From contig CALDKD010000095.1 of the NCBI GenBank assembly GCA_937898885.1, forward strand, positions 1 through 64,000: 64,000 nt of DNA, read 5' to 3'. Position 1 is the first letter of the stretch. Each line of letters begins with the position of its first letter. Below the pieces are notes generated by a model. That model had not been told where the DNA came from. It did no database searches and was given only the letters and a program-made list of their open reading frames with translations. A program made the position numbers and the translations under genes. Shown piece after piece: positions 23,958 to 32,584 of the stretch. The DNA is from an uncultured Bacteroidales bacterium. GTDB taxonomy: Bacteria > Bacteroidota > Bacteroidia > Bacteroidales > Bacteroidaceae.

Positions 23958-26402
23958 TACAGCTTTTCTTTTACGAATTATTGCTGCGGCAATAACCAAG
24001 AGCGCAATCAGGTACATTGCACAGATACAGGCAATGCTGATGGTCTCTCCCTTTGCTATGCTGTCGGGTGCGAACTCAAAGTGTATGTTGTGTCTGCCTG
24101 CCGGTACGTTGAGAGCTCTTAATGCGTAATTGGCACGGAAATGCTGAACTGGCTTGTCATCTATGTATGCTTTCCAACCGTAAGGGTAGTAAATCTCAGA
24201 GAAGATAATGGTACCATCGTTTGATGCGTTGCTTTCGTAATCAATATAGCGTGGGGTATATTTTGTCAGGCTTACTGTGGCGGTACTGTCGTGTGCCACG
24301 GACTTGCCGGTCACGAAATCTGAGAATTGCCTGTCAACCACGGCTGTGGTGTGCAGGTCAATGCTGTTGAGTGCGTCACTCTCCTGATTCGCATTGTCAA
24401 CAATCATCAGGGTGTCAACAAACCAGGCATTTCCCATAGCCTGAGTGTTGCGTAATGGGGTGGGCTGTCCTTTATCTCCCTCTGTGATGATGTATTTGGC
24501 ATTGAGCATACTTATCACGCTCATATTCATCTTGGAGATATGCTCCTCAATCAGATCCTGATAACGGCGTAGCTTTGCGGCGCTGTATCCTCCCAGTGAT
24601 TTAAGGTAGTACGATGTACGTGCGTCATTGAAGGTGCTGGTTGTAAGGTTCAACACGCGGAAATGAGGATCTTTGTCAGAGAGAATCTGTTTCTCGTACG
24701 CCCTCATCTCAAACTGGCCTCGCCTCTGGCTTGGGTTTACAAAGTTACTGTCGTTGAAATATCGTTTGTCAATGGGCCACATATCCCATAGTACAAGAAC
24801 TCCCAGGGCGGTAGTCATCGTCCACACTTTCAATTTGCCATTTGTGAAAAGCCATATAATGGCGGCGCTTGCTACAATGAATATGAATGAGCGGAATGAG
24901 TCGCTCACAAGCAGTGACTTGCGCTCATTGACAATGCCGTTGTAAATGAAATCAGGCAATTGTGATGCCATCTCCGCATCACCTGCGCCTGTGAAATTAA
25001 ACAATGATTTTCCGAACAGAATCAGGAAAAGGCATATTCCTGCCGTTATACCGGCTGATATATAAATTCCTTTTGAGGCTTTGGCTTTCTCAACGGTTCC
25101 ATTCATTATGTCTCTAATTGCCAGGAATCCCAGCAATGGCATAGTAATCTCCGCGACAATCAGGATTGACGATACGGAGCGGAATTTGTTGTAGAGGGGG
25201 AAGAACTTAAAGAAGAACGATGTGAGAGATATCATGTTGTATCCCCAAGCCAGTGCGATAGATAGCAATGTGGCTACTGCAATTGCCCATTTATATGGAC
25301 CTTTTACAATGATAAGCCCCAGTACAAACAGGAAACATACAACCGCGCCCATATAGACGTTCCCTGATGTAAACGGCTGATCGCCCCAGTACATTGGAAC
25401 GTTCTGACAGATTTGTGCTGCTGTCTGCCTGTCAACACCTTTGCTGACCATTGTCTTGTATAGCTCGGAATCTGTACCAATGCTCATATTTGATGCGCCT
25501 CCCATCACTCCGGGAATCATAAACGACAGGCTCTCATCAATACCATAGCTCCACTGGGTCGCATAATCTATGTCCAGTCCGGAGGTCTTGTTGACAATGT
25601 CATTGTCGTGTATGAGGTCTGAATGGCCACCGCGCATAGTCTCCCTCACGTACTCTTTGTTGGCAAATACGTTGGCGCTATTGGCCCCGATACCTAAGCC
25701 GAGCGCCGCAACGAATATCAGTGTGGCAATTCCAAAATCCTTTATTCTCTTTTCTGTGATATGTACGTATAGCTCAGCCAGAAACAATGTTCCTATAAAC
25801 ATGCAGATATAATATGACATCTGTACGTGGCTGGTGAATACTAATGCTGTCGGGAATGCGGTCAGGATGAATCCTAACCCATATCTTTTCTTGAAAATCA
25901 GCCGGAATCCGCCTATGACTATCGCCATCAGGGCTATTGTCGTTGTTTTAGTGATGTGTCCTGCTGGAATGATCAGCAAGAAGTAACTTGACAACGTAAT
26001 GGCTATGGCTCCTGCGATGCAGAGCCATTTGTCTATGTCAAAGCAGCGGAGCATAATGAAGAACCCCAGAAAATACAGAATCAGTATGACTGGTGTCCTG
26101 GTTGTGCTGATGTTTTTTAATACAGCTTTGAACGGCTTGAGCAAGGCTGCGGATTTATAGTGATTTCCTCCTATCTGGTATGTTGGCATTCCACAGAAAC
26201 TGGAGCCGGTCCAGAAGGTGTTGTCGCCAGTCTCGTCGTAATATTGCCTCACTTCATTGACCATTCCCTCATAGGTGGTCGTATCGCCGGCGTTCAATAC
26301 CTTGCCATTGAGAACAGGCATACAATAGATACATGCCAGAACAATGAAAATTGCTGCCGCAAGAATGTATGCTCCGTACTTTTTTATAAAAGAGTTGTTC
26401 AT
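23949..26402 (-). CDS. YfhO family multi-spanning membrane protein (GT-C-like)
   Basis: 817 residues with about a dozen membrane helices, starting GAYILAAAIFIVLACIYCMP, and long extracytoplasmic loops. NAGDTTTYEGM and FWTGSSFCGMPTYQIGG are family motifs, and the C-terminal soluble domain ends with FSEIYYPYGWKAYIDDKPVQ, typical of YfhO. The Bacillus YfhO is a GT-C-type enzyme that glycosylates lipoteichoic acid outside the membrane from a lipid-linked sugar. Here it is the third gene of a minus-strand group (yggS, acyl ligase, yfhO) and lies back to back with the glycan cluster. Using the same surface glycan as acceptor is possible but is inference. The protein is near the normal length for Bacteroidetes members. 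Confidence 0.9.
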   Translation of the reverse strand: MNNSFIKKYGAYILAAAIFIVLACIYCMPVLNGKVLNAGDTTTYEGMVNEVRQYYDETGDNTFWTGSSFCGMPTYQIGGNHYKSAALLKPFKAVLKNISTTRTPVILILYFLGFFIMLRCFDIDKWLCIAGAIAITLSSYFLLIIPAGHITKTTTIALMAIVIGGFRLIFKKRYGLGFILTAFPTALVFTSHVQMSYYICMFIGTLFLAELYVHITEKRIKDFGIATLIFVAALGLGIGANSANVFANKEYVRETMRGGHSDLIHDNDIVNKTSGLDIDYATQWSYGIDESLSFMIPGVMGGASNMSIGTDSELYKTMVSKGVDRQTAAQICQNVPMYWGDQPFTSGNVYMGAVVCFLFVLGLIIVKGPYKWAIAVATLLSIALAWGYNMISLTSFFFKFFPLYNKFRSVSSILIVAEITMPLLGFLAIRDIMNGTVEKAKASKGIYISAGITAGICLFLILFGKSLFNFTGAGDAEMASQLPDFIYNGIVNERKSLLVSDSFRSFIFIVASAAIIWLFTNGKLKVWTMTTALGVLVLWDMWPIDKRYFNDSNFVNPSQRRGQFEMRAYEKQILSDKDPHFRVLNLTTSTFNDARTSYYLKSLGGYSAAKLRRYQDLIEEHISKMNMSVISMLNAKYIITEGDKGQPTPLRNTQAMGNAWFVDTLMIVDNANQESDALNSIDLHTTAVVDRQFSDFVTGKSVAHDSTATVSLTKYTPRYIDYESNASNDGTIIFSEIYYPYGWKAYIDDKPVQHFRANYALRALNVPAGRHNIHFEFAPDSIAKGETISIACICAMYLIALLVIAAAIIRKRKAVSK

Positions 26403-26445
26403 TGTCGTTTGGAAATTTTGTCCTGAAAATGGTTGACCGCAATTC

Positions 26446-28107
26446 TCATTCTTTCTGGTATAGGAAGCGCTTTATGCTCTTTTTGGGAGTTTTCTCAAAC
26501 TCCTCGTTATATATTCTTATCTGAGATATCTGCTCAAATACAGGCAACTCCTTGTTCAACTCGGTGCGGTTGCTCTCCATAGTAGCGGCAATCTGCTCCT
26601 CATTCATGCCTTGTCTCATTGCCTCGTCGAAATCTGGATATACAAGGGCTACTATCTTTCCGTCCTCGCTGATTACGACTGATTCTGAGACACAAGGCAT
26701 ATTGTTCAATTTGTCCTCAATCTCCTCGGGATAGATATTCTGACCGGAAGGCCCAAGGATAAGGCTTTTGCTACGTCCTTTGATGAAAATGTTTCCATCC
26801 TTGTCTATTATTCCCAAGTCTCCTGTATACATCCAGCCATCCTCGTCAATAGTCTCTTCGGTAAGTTTCTCGTTTTTGTAATAGCCCAACATGACATTCT
26901 TACCGCGGCAGACAATCTCTCCTGGAATGTTCTCTGGGTCACTGCTTAAAACCTTTACCTCCATACCGAATGCGGCTTTGCCGCAAGAGCCCGGAACAAA
27001 TTCTTTCCAGTCGCTATACCCTATGATAGGTCCACACTCGGTAGCTCCGTAGCCAACAGTGAATGGAAAATGAACAGATGACAGAAACCTCTCAACCTCT
27101 TGGTTAAACGCTGCGCCTCCTATTATTATTTCGTAGAAATTGCCGCCGAAGGAGTTGACAAGCTCGTCACAAACTTTCTTTTTTATCTGCTCACTTACAA
27201 TCGGAACCTTTAGGAGAAGCCTCATCTGTGTCGTTTCCAACTTGGGCAGTACATTCTTTTTGATGATTTTCTCAATTACAAGAGGCACTGCAACTATCAA
27301 CGATGGCTTTATCTCATTGAAAGCCTGGAATATGATTTTCGGACTAGGCAGACGGGTAAGGAAATATACGTGGCATCCCGCGCAGAACTCGTAGAAGAAC
27401 TCAAACATAAAACCGTACATGTGTGCCATCGGCAACATGGATATTACGGATTGCCCTCTCTTCAGGTAAGGTAGCGCGTGTGAGCCAAACTCATAATTGC
27501 CCTCTATGGAACGGTATGGCAACATCACGCCTTTTGAGAACCCCGTGGAGCCTGATGTGTAGTTGATGATTGCCAAATCGTCATGGTTGTTTGGTTGATA
27601 TATAATGTCCGATGAACTGAACTTCTTTGGATACATTTTGCCAAACATCTCATTCAAATGCTCGCGTGCCTCTGTGAGTCTCTCATTACGGGATATGGCG
27701 AGCTCGTGAGTGTCAAGAATGACTATTCCGGTCAGGGCTGGCATCATAGCCTCGTTAAGGTTCTCCCACACCATCTCACCTGCAAAAAGCAGCCTGGCTT
27801 CAGAGTGATTGACAATATTGTGAATGTTGTCAGCCTTGAATTCGTGCAGGATAGGCACCGCGATGGCCCCGTACGTGACGGTGGCAAGAAATGCCACAGC
27901 CCAATGTGAACTGTTTTTCCCGCATATGGCGATCTTGTCGCCCTTTGCAATGCCAGCCTCGCTGAACAGAATATGGAGTTTCGCTATTTTGCGGGCTACA
28001 TCCTTGTATGTCAGAGTGGCGCCTTTATAGTCGGTGAGAGCCTCCAGATTCCAGTTCTTGACGATACTGTCCTGGATAAGCCCGATCATTGTAATATCCT
28101 TGCTCAT
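26446..28107 (-). CDS. AMP-forming acyl-CoA/acyl-ACP ligase, second copy
   Basis: 553 residues and closely similar along its whole length to the protein at 11996-13705: compare FLTRLPSPKIIFQAFNEIKP with FLTKIPSPKIIFQTFAEFKP. Motifs: NYTSGSTGFSKGVML with the canonical glycine, VGYGATECGPII, WMYTGDLGIID, IKGRSKSLILGPSGQNIYPE and KTPKKSIKRFL. It activates a carboxylic acid, probably a fatty acid, as acyl-AMP. No signal peptide. It is preceded 27 bases upstream by yggS and followed 43 bases downstream by yfhO. A possible -7 element at 28130-28137 may give it separate expression. Having two copies either side of a glycan cluster raises the question of whether they use different acids. Confidence 0.9.
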   Translation of the reverse strand: MSKDITMIGLIQDSIVKNWNLEALTDYKGATLTYKDVARKIAKLHILFSEAGIAKGDKIAICGKNSSHWAVAFLATVTYGAIAVPILHEFKADNIHNIVNHSEARLLFAGEMVWENLNEAMMPALTGIVILDTHELAISRNERLTEAREHLNEMFGKMYPKKFSSSDIIYQPNNHDDLAIINYTSGSTGFSKGVMLPYRSIEGNYEFGSHALPYLKRGQSVISMLPMAHMYGFMFEFFYEFCAGCHVYFLTRLPSPKIIFQAFNEIKPSLIVAVPLVIEKIIKKNVLPKLETTQMRLLLKVPIVSEQIKKKVCDELVNSFGGNFYEIIIGGAAFNQEVERFLSSVHFPFTVGYGATECGPIIGYSDWKEFVPGSCGKAAFGMEVKVLSSDPENIPGEIVCRGKNVMLGYYKNEKLTEETIDEDGWMYTGDLGIIDKDGNIFIKGRSKSLILGPSGQNIYPEEIEDKLNNMPCVSESVVISEDGKIVALVYPDFDEAMRQGMNEEQIAATMESNRTELNKELPVFEQISQIRIYNEEFEKTPKKSIKRFLYQKE

Positions 28108-28129
28108 TTCAAAGTGAAGTAATGAACTA

Positions 28130-28137
28130 CAAAGTTA
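28130..28137 (-). promoter_or_regulatory. Possible internal -7 element ahead of the second acyl ligase
   Basis: TAACTTTG on the minus strand overlaps the stop region of yggS and lies 22 bases ahead of the ligase ATG. No clear -33 partner was found. Confidence 0.25.
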
Positions 28138-28836
28138 AACTTTATTTTCGGCTTTAGCATAATCTCTGGCACCGAATATTCCAGTGCCGATGCGCACAAG
28201 ATTTGCCCCGGCCCTGATGGCAATGTCATAGTCGTTGCTCATACCTGCGGAGATGGTGCGAAAACCGGGACTGTCCTTAAAGAAAAGCTTCTTGGCAGTA
28301 TGGAAGAATGAGACCAGTTGCTGAAACTCTGCGAAAACCTGTTCGCGGTTTTGAGTATAGCTGGCCATTCCCATGACTCCGCCTATCTCAATGTGTTCCA
28401 AACCCCGCCATTCTCCTGCCTCCAACATTCGCATGCAATCGTCCGGCTGGAATCCCGACTTACTCTCCTCCGTGGCGATGTGAAGCTCCAAAAGGCAAGT
28501 TATCCTGCGGTTGAAACGTGCTGCCTGACGGTTTGCCTCGGCCAATGTCTGGTACGAGTCAATTCCTTGTATGACGGAGACGAAAGGCGCCATCAGATGC
28601 AGTTTGTTACGTTGTACATGCCCGATGAAATGCCATTGCACATCCTCAGGCATCTGCCAGTGCTTAATTACCATCTCCTGAACCTTATTCTCACCGAAAA
28701 GACGCTGTCCCGCATTGTACGCTTCTCTGAGATATTCTATGGGATGTGTCTTTGATACTGCCAGCAACTCAACGCCATCAGGCAGTGATTCCTTTATCTG
28801 TATTATCTGGCCTGCTATGCCTGTTTCCATCGTCAT
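28135..28836 (-). CDS. yggS: YggS/PLPBP family pyridoxal phosphate homeostasis protein
   Basis: 233 residues, matching the single-domain alanine-racemase-like family. The PLP lysine is in LLAVSKTHPIEYLREAY (about residue 29). GENKVQEM, WHFIGHVQRNKL, and GMSNDYDIAIRAGANLVRIG near the C-terminus are diagnostic. It binds PLP without known catalysis and keeps PLP and amino-acid pools in balance in the cytoplasm. It is the first gene of the group with the second acyl ligase and yfhO, and is transcribed divergently from the LolC/E-type permease. An alternative start two residues later (METG) is possible. Confidence 0.94.
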   Translation of the reverse strand: MTMETGIAGQIIQIKESLPDGVELLAVSKTHPIEYLREAYNAGQRLFGENKVQEMVIKHWQMPEDVQWHFIGHVQRNKLHLMAPFVSVIQGIDSYQTLAEANRQAARFNRRITCLLELHIATEESKSGFQPDDCMRMLEAGEWRGLEHIEIGGVMGMASYTQNREQVFAEFQQLVSFFHTAKKLFFKDSPGFRTISAGMSNDYDIAIRAGANLVRIGTGIFGARDYAKAENKV

Positions 28837-28853
28837 TATTTTAAAACAACTTA

Positions 28854-28861
28854 CAAATTTA
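28854..28861 (-). promoter_or_regulatory. -7 element of yggS
   Basis: TAAATTTG on the minus strand ends 17 bases ahead of the yggS ATG, matching TAnnTTTG exactly. Confidence 0.4.
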
Positions 28862-28883
28862 GTAAAGTATCGCGATAAAAGAC

Positions 28884-28891
28884 TATCTTCG
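28884..28891 (+). promoter_or_regulatory. -7 element of the LolC/E-type permease
   Basis: TATCTTCG, followed by C, lies 24 bases ahead of the ATG at 28916. It supports the shorter start chosen for that gene. Confidence 0.35.
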
Positions 28892-28915
28892 CATGTGATA
28901 TGTGGCCTTTGCCTG

Positions 28916-30154
28916 ATGGAAAGATTTATTGCGAATAGGTTGTACTCTCAGAATGACAGTGTTCGTGAAGGAACACGTCCGGCAATGGTGATAGCCACTA
29001 TTGGCGTGGCGTTGGGGTTGCTTGTTATGGTGCTGTCCATTGCTGTGACCCGTGGCTTCCGGAATGAGATACGTGCCAAGGTCACAGGATTTACGCAAGA
29101 TATTCAACTGACGAATTATGGCTCGCAGATTGGTGCTGACGAGGTCCCGATAACCTGCACTCCGCAATTTCTGGACAGTATCCTGTCTGCCGGAAATGTG
29201 AGCCATGCCCAAAGGTATGCTCAGAAAGCCGGTATCTTACGTACAGACAGTGCTTTTCAGGGTATTATCCTGAAAGGCGTGGGGCAGGAATATGATTTTT
29301 CTTTTTTCAGTCAGTGTCTGGAGGAGGGCTCGTTGCCTGAGTGTACGGATAGTGTCGCATCTGGCGGTTTGCTGCTGTCACGGGCATTGGCAGATAAGCT
29401 TATGCTCTCTGTGGGCGACCGGGTTGATGTCTATTTTATGCAGGACCGCATAAGAATGCGGCGGCTTGCACTTACTGGCATATACAAGACTGATTTCTCA
29501 AGTTACGATGATCTCTACGGTATTACAGACATACATACTATGCAGCAACTTAATGGTTGGAATAGTACGCAATCTGGAGGAGTTGAGATAGCTGTTGAAG
29601 ATGACAATAGACTTTACGATGCGTATCTCGCGATACACTCTGCTCTGGAAAACACGTCGGAACAGACTGGCGAGCAGTATCTTGTGCAGACCACGGAACA
29701 AATCAACGCAGGCCTTTTCGCATGGCTTGACGTGCTGAATGTAAATGTCTGGGTTATTCTGATTTTGATGCTTGGAATAGCAGGCTTTACTATGATATCG
29801 GGTTTGCTGATAATAATATTCGAAAAAACCCGTACCATAGGAATGCTGAAGGCATTGGGAGCCTCAGATGCCTCGGTCCGGAGGATATTCCTTTATCTGT
29901 CAGCGCGAATTGTAGGGAAAGGAATGCTGATTGGCAATATTCTTGGAATAGGCCTGTGTCTGGCACAACGCTATTTCAAGATAATACCTCTTGATCCGAA
30001 AAACTATTATCTGGACAGCGTCCCGTGTGAATTAGGAGTGGGGTGGCTACTGGCTCTTAATCTGACGATGTTTTTGCTGTCGATGCTGATGCTTGTAGGG
30101 CCTTCGGCTGTGATATCCCGTATCAGCCCTTCGCGCTCAATCCGTTTCGAATGA
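28916..30154 (+). CDS. FtsX-like permease, LolC/LolE type
   Basis: 412 residues from ATG 28916 (MERFIANRLYSQ). The frame is open back to 28715, but that part overlaps the divergent yggS and its promoter. One membrane helix follows the start (VIATIGVALGLLVMVLSIAV), then a large periplasmic domain, then three C-terminal helices (ILILMLGIAGFTMISGLLII, GMLIGNILGIGLCLA, LLALNLTMFLLSMLMLVG). This four-helix plan fits lipoprotein-releasing and related FtsX-like permeases that pull lipoproteins from the inner membrane together with a LolD-type ATPase. No ATPase gene is adjacent; the FtsE-type gene at 32585 belongs to another operon but is a possible partner. Its last 18 bases overlap lysA on the other strand. 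Confidence 0.87.
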   Translation: MERFIANRLYSQNDSVREGTRPAMVIATIGVALGLLVMVLSIAVTRGFRNEIRAKVTGFTQDIQLTNYGSQIGADEVPITCTPQFLDSILSAGNVSHAQRYAQKAGILRTDSAFQGIILKGVGQEYDFSFFSQCLEEGSLPECTDSVASGGLLLSRALADKLMLSVGDRVDVYFMQDRIRMRRLALTGIYKTDFSSYDDLYGITDIHTMQQLNGWNSTQSGGVEIAVEDDNRLYDAYLAIHSALENTSEQTGEQYLVQTTEQINAGLFAWLDVLNVNVWVILILMLGIAGFTMISGLLIIIFEKTRTIGMLKALGASDASVRRIFLYLSARIVGKGMLIGNILGIGLCLAQRYFKIIPLDPKNYYLDSVPCELGVGWLLALNLTMFLLSMLMLVGPSAVISRISPSRSIRFE

Positions 30155-31261
30155 TTCTGACCCAGGCAAACGACGCAGGTTGTATTGTGATGCCATACTT
30201 TCTCCGTATGCTCCTGCTGACATAATGGCAAGCAAGTCTCCGCGATGCACCTCGTTTAGCAATCTATCCTTGCCGAATACGTCTGATGACTCGCAGATTG
30301 GACCTACAACATCATATTTGTGCATTTCTCCGCGTTGGGAAAGGTTTACTATCTTGTGATATGAGTCATATAGTGCCGGGCGGATAAGGTCTGTCATCCC
30401 GGCATCCGTAATGGCAAATTGTTTGCCTGGATTCTTCTTGACATACAGAACCTTTGTGATAAGCTGGCCACATTGCGCCACAACAGCCCGTCCAAGCTCA
30501 AAATGCAATTGCTGTCCTGGGCGCAACGAGAGGTTTTCCCTGAAAATACTGAAGTATGTGGCGAAATCAGGTATTTGATTCTGCTCTGGATTCACATAGT
30601 CAATACCGAGGCCTCCTCCCACGTTGATGTGTCTTGGTCGGAATCCGATACTCTCCATTTTCTCTTGAAGATTGTTGATGCGCTCACAAAGAAGACAGAA
30701 CGGTTCCATATCCGTTATTTGGGACCCTATGTGAAAGTGCAGTCCTTCCAAAGATATGCCATCCATGCCAACAGCCTTCGTTACCAATTCCTCCAACAAG
30801 TCCAAATTAATGCCGAACTTGTTTTCTGCCAGTCCTGTGGTGATGTTTGAATGGGTGTGAGCGTCAATATCCGGGTTAACACGGAATGCTACACGCACGC
30901 TTTTCCCACATAATCTGGCGCGTTCTTGAATTACTTCCAGTTCTGCCTCTGACTCAACATTCAGACAAAAAATGTCATTCTTGAGCGCCAGGTCTATTTC
31001 CCAGTCATCCTTGCCGACTCCGGCGAAAACTATTTTGTCTGGACAGAAACCGGCATCCAGTGCGGCCTGAATCTCTCCTCCGCTCACGCAGTCAATACCT
31101 AAACCACTTTCAAGTATCGGCTTTAGAAGCAAAGGATTGGAATTTGCCTTTATGGCATAATGAACATTTGCTCCTGGTATGGTGGAAGCTTGAACTTTAA
31201 GCTCTGCAAGAGTTTTGCGGAGCAAAGTCAGGTCATATCGGTAGAACGGTGTGGCTGTCAT
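30137..31261 (-). CDS. lysA: Diaminopimelate decarboxylase
   Basis: 374 residues; slightly short but complete. It converts meso-diaminopimelate to lysine, the last step of lysine synthesis. The PLP-binding lysine is in VHYAIKANSNP (about residue 38). GGEIQAALDAG, HFHIGSQI, NVGGGLGIDY and the C-terminal CESSDVFGKDR with GAYGESMASQYN (active-site Cys and substrate contacts) are all present. It ends the his-lys operon and overlaps the aspartate kinase gene by 4 bases (ATGA), so translation is coupled. The 3' end overlaps the convergent permease gene by 18 bases. Confidence 0.96.
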   Translation of the reverse strand: MTATPFYRYDLTLLRKTLAELKVQASTIPGANVHYAIKANSNPLLLKPILESGLGIDCVSGGEIQAALDAGFCPDKIVFAGVGKDDWEIDLALKNDIFCLNVESEAELEVIQERARLCGKSVRVAFRVNPDIDAHTHSNITTGLAENKFGINLDLLEELVTKAVGMDGISLEGLHFHIGSQITDMEPFCLLCERINNLQEKMESIGFRPRHINVGGGLGIDYVNPEQNQIPDFATYFSIFRENLSLRPGQQLHFELGRAVVAQCGQLITKVLYVKKNPGKQFAITDAGMTDLIRPALYDSYHKIVNLSQRGEMHKYDVVGPICESSDVFGKDRLLNEVHRGDLLAIMSAGAYGESMASQYNLRRLPGSESFETD

Positions 31262-32577
31262 TTCTTGAACAGTGTGTCGCTAAGACGTTGAAGTGCGCGT
31301 TTCTTGTCCTCCTCCTTGATAAGGAAGGATATGTTGTAACTGCTTCCACCGTATGAGATCATGTGGACAGGAATGTCGCTCAAGGCATCAAGTGCGCGTG
31401 ACTCAAATCCAACGTTCTTCCATTTCATGTCTCCCACCACACAGATGATACACATATCAGTCTCAACGCTTACTGTTCCGAGCTCACTAAGCTCGCTTAT
31501 GATTGCGGTAAGGTTGTGCGGGTTGTCAATGGACATTGATACGCCTACCTCGGATGTACAAATCATATCAATAGGAGTCTTGTGATTCTCGAATATCTCG
31601 AATATTTTGCGCAGGAAACCATATGCCAGTAGCATACGGCTTGACTGTATGTTGATGGCGGTGATGTTATCCTTTGCTGCCACGGCTTTAATCTTGCCGG
31701 GCTCGGACTCGCTGTTGATAAGTGTGCCTGGAGCGTCTGGCTGCATCGTGTTGAGCAGACGAACAGGAATGTTTGCCATCTTTGCTGGCAATACACAGGT
31801 AGGATGCAATATTTTGGCTCCGAAATAAGCAAGCTCGGCCGCCTCATCAAACAGAAGGTGACGTACAGGCTGTGTCTTGTTTACAATGCGCGGGTCGTTG
31901 TTGTGCATTCCGTCAATGTCGGTCCATATTTGAATCTCATCAGCCTGAATGGCAGCTCCCACTATTGATGCCGTATAGTCGCTGCCTCCTCTCTGAAGAT
32001 TATCAATATTGCCTTCTGAATTACGGCAGATGAAGCCTTGTGTTATGTATATCTGAACATCACTGTCTTTGTCTATGAATTTGGCTATATGAGCTTTGAT
32101 AAAATCCATGTCTGGTTCGGAGTTCCCGTCAATTCTCATAAACTCGAGCGCGGGAATCAGTGCGGCGTTATAACCTTGCTCGCAAAGATAGCTCGTAACC
32201 ATAAACGTGGACAGTAATTCACCTTGAGCCAGGATTTCCTTCTCTTTTACCTCCGTAAATGTCTGACTTCCGAAAGATTTGAGGTAGTCAAATTTCTCGT
32301 CAACATATTTCTGTACGTTCTGCTTATAGACTGCTGTGCCGTAAAGATTGGCTATGTGCTGGGAATATGTTCCCTGCATCCTTTCTATGATGGCCTCAGC
32401 ACCGGCTTTATCACCGTCTTTGTAGCACTTGGCTATCTCAACCAGTGTGTTTGTGGTTCCGGACATTGCCGACAGAACTACAAGTTTCTGCGTTCCATCT
32501 CCGCAAACTAGTTTGCATACTTCTCTCATACGCTGCGGACTTCCTACGGAGGTGCCGCCGAATTTCAAGACTTTCAT
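31258..32577 (-). CDS. lysC: Aspartate kinase, monofunctional
   Basis: 439 residues. The kinase domain opens with MKVLKFGGTSVGSPQRM and carries RGGSDYTASIVGAAIQADEI and TDIDGMHNNDP. Two ACT domains follow (from about 300), where pathway end products such as lysine or threonine would bind. It phosphorylates aspartate, the entry to lysine, threonine, methionine and diaminopimelate. It is not fused to homoserine dehydrogenase and sits directly ahead of lysA, so this copy probably serves the lysine/DAP branch. The start lies 7 bases after the ftsE-type gene. No riboswitch was seen; the gene is inside an operon. Confidence 0.96.
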   Translation of the reverse strand: MKVLKFGGTSVGSPQRMREVCKLVCGDGTQKLVVLSAMSGTTNTLVEIAKCYKDGDKAGAEAIIERMQGTYSQHIANLYGTAVYKQNVQKYVDEKFDYLKSFGSQTFTEVKEKEILAQGELLSTFMVTSYLCEQGYNAALIPALEFMRIDGNSEPDMDFIKAHIAKFIDKDSDVQIYITQGFICRNSEGNIDNLQRGGSDYTASIVGAAIQADEIQIWTDIDGMHNNDPRIVNKTQPVRHLLFDEAAELAYFGAKILHPTCVLPAKMANIPVRLLNTMQPDAPGTLINSESEPGKIKAVAAKDNITAINIQSSRMLLAYGFLRKIFEIFENHKTPIDMICTSEVGVSMSIDNPHNLTAIISELSELGTVSVETDMCIICVVGDMKWKNVGFESRALDALSDIPVHMISYGGSSYNISFLIKEEDKKRALQRLSDTLFKK

Positions 32578-32584
32578 TTGTGTT

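Noticed and set aside
28715..28915. Upstream extension of the LolC/E-type permease
   Set aside because: It overlaps yggS and its promoter; the family start MERFIANRLYS is at 28916.
31258..32577. Lysine riboswitch ahead of lysC
   Set aside because: Only 7 bases separate it from the upstream gene; there is no leader space.
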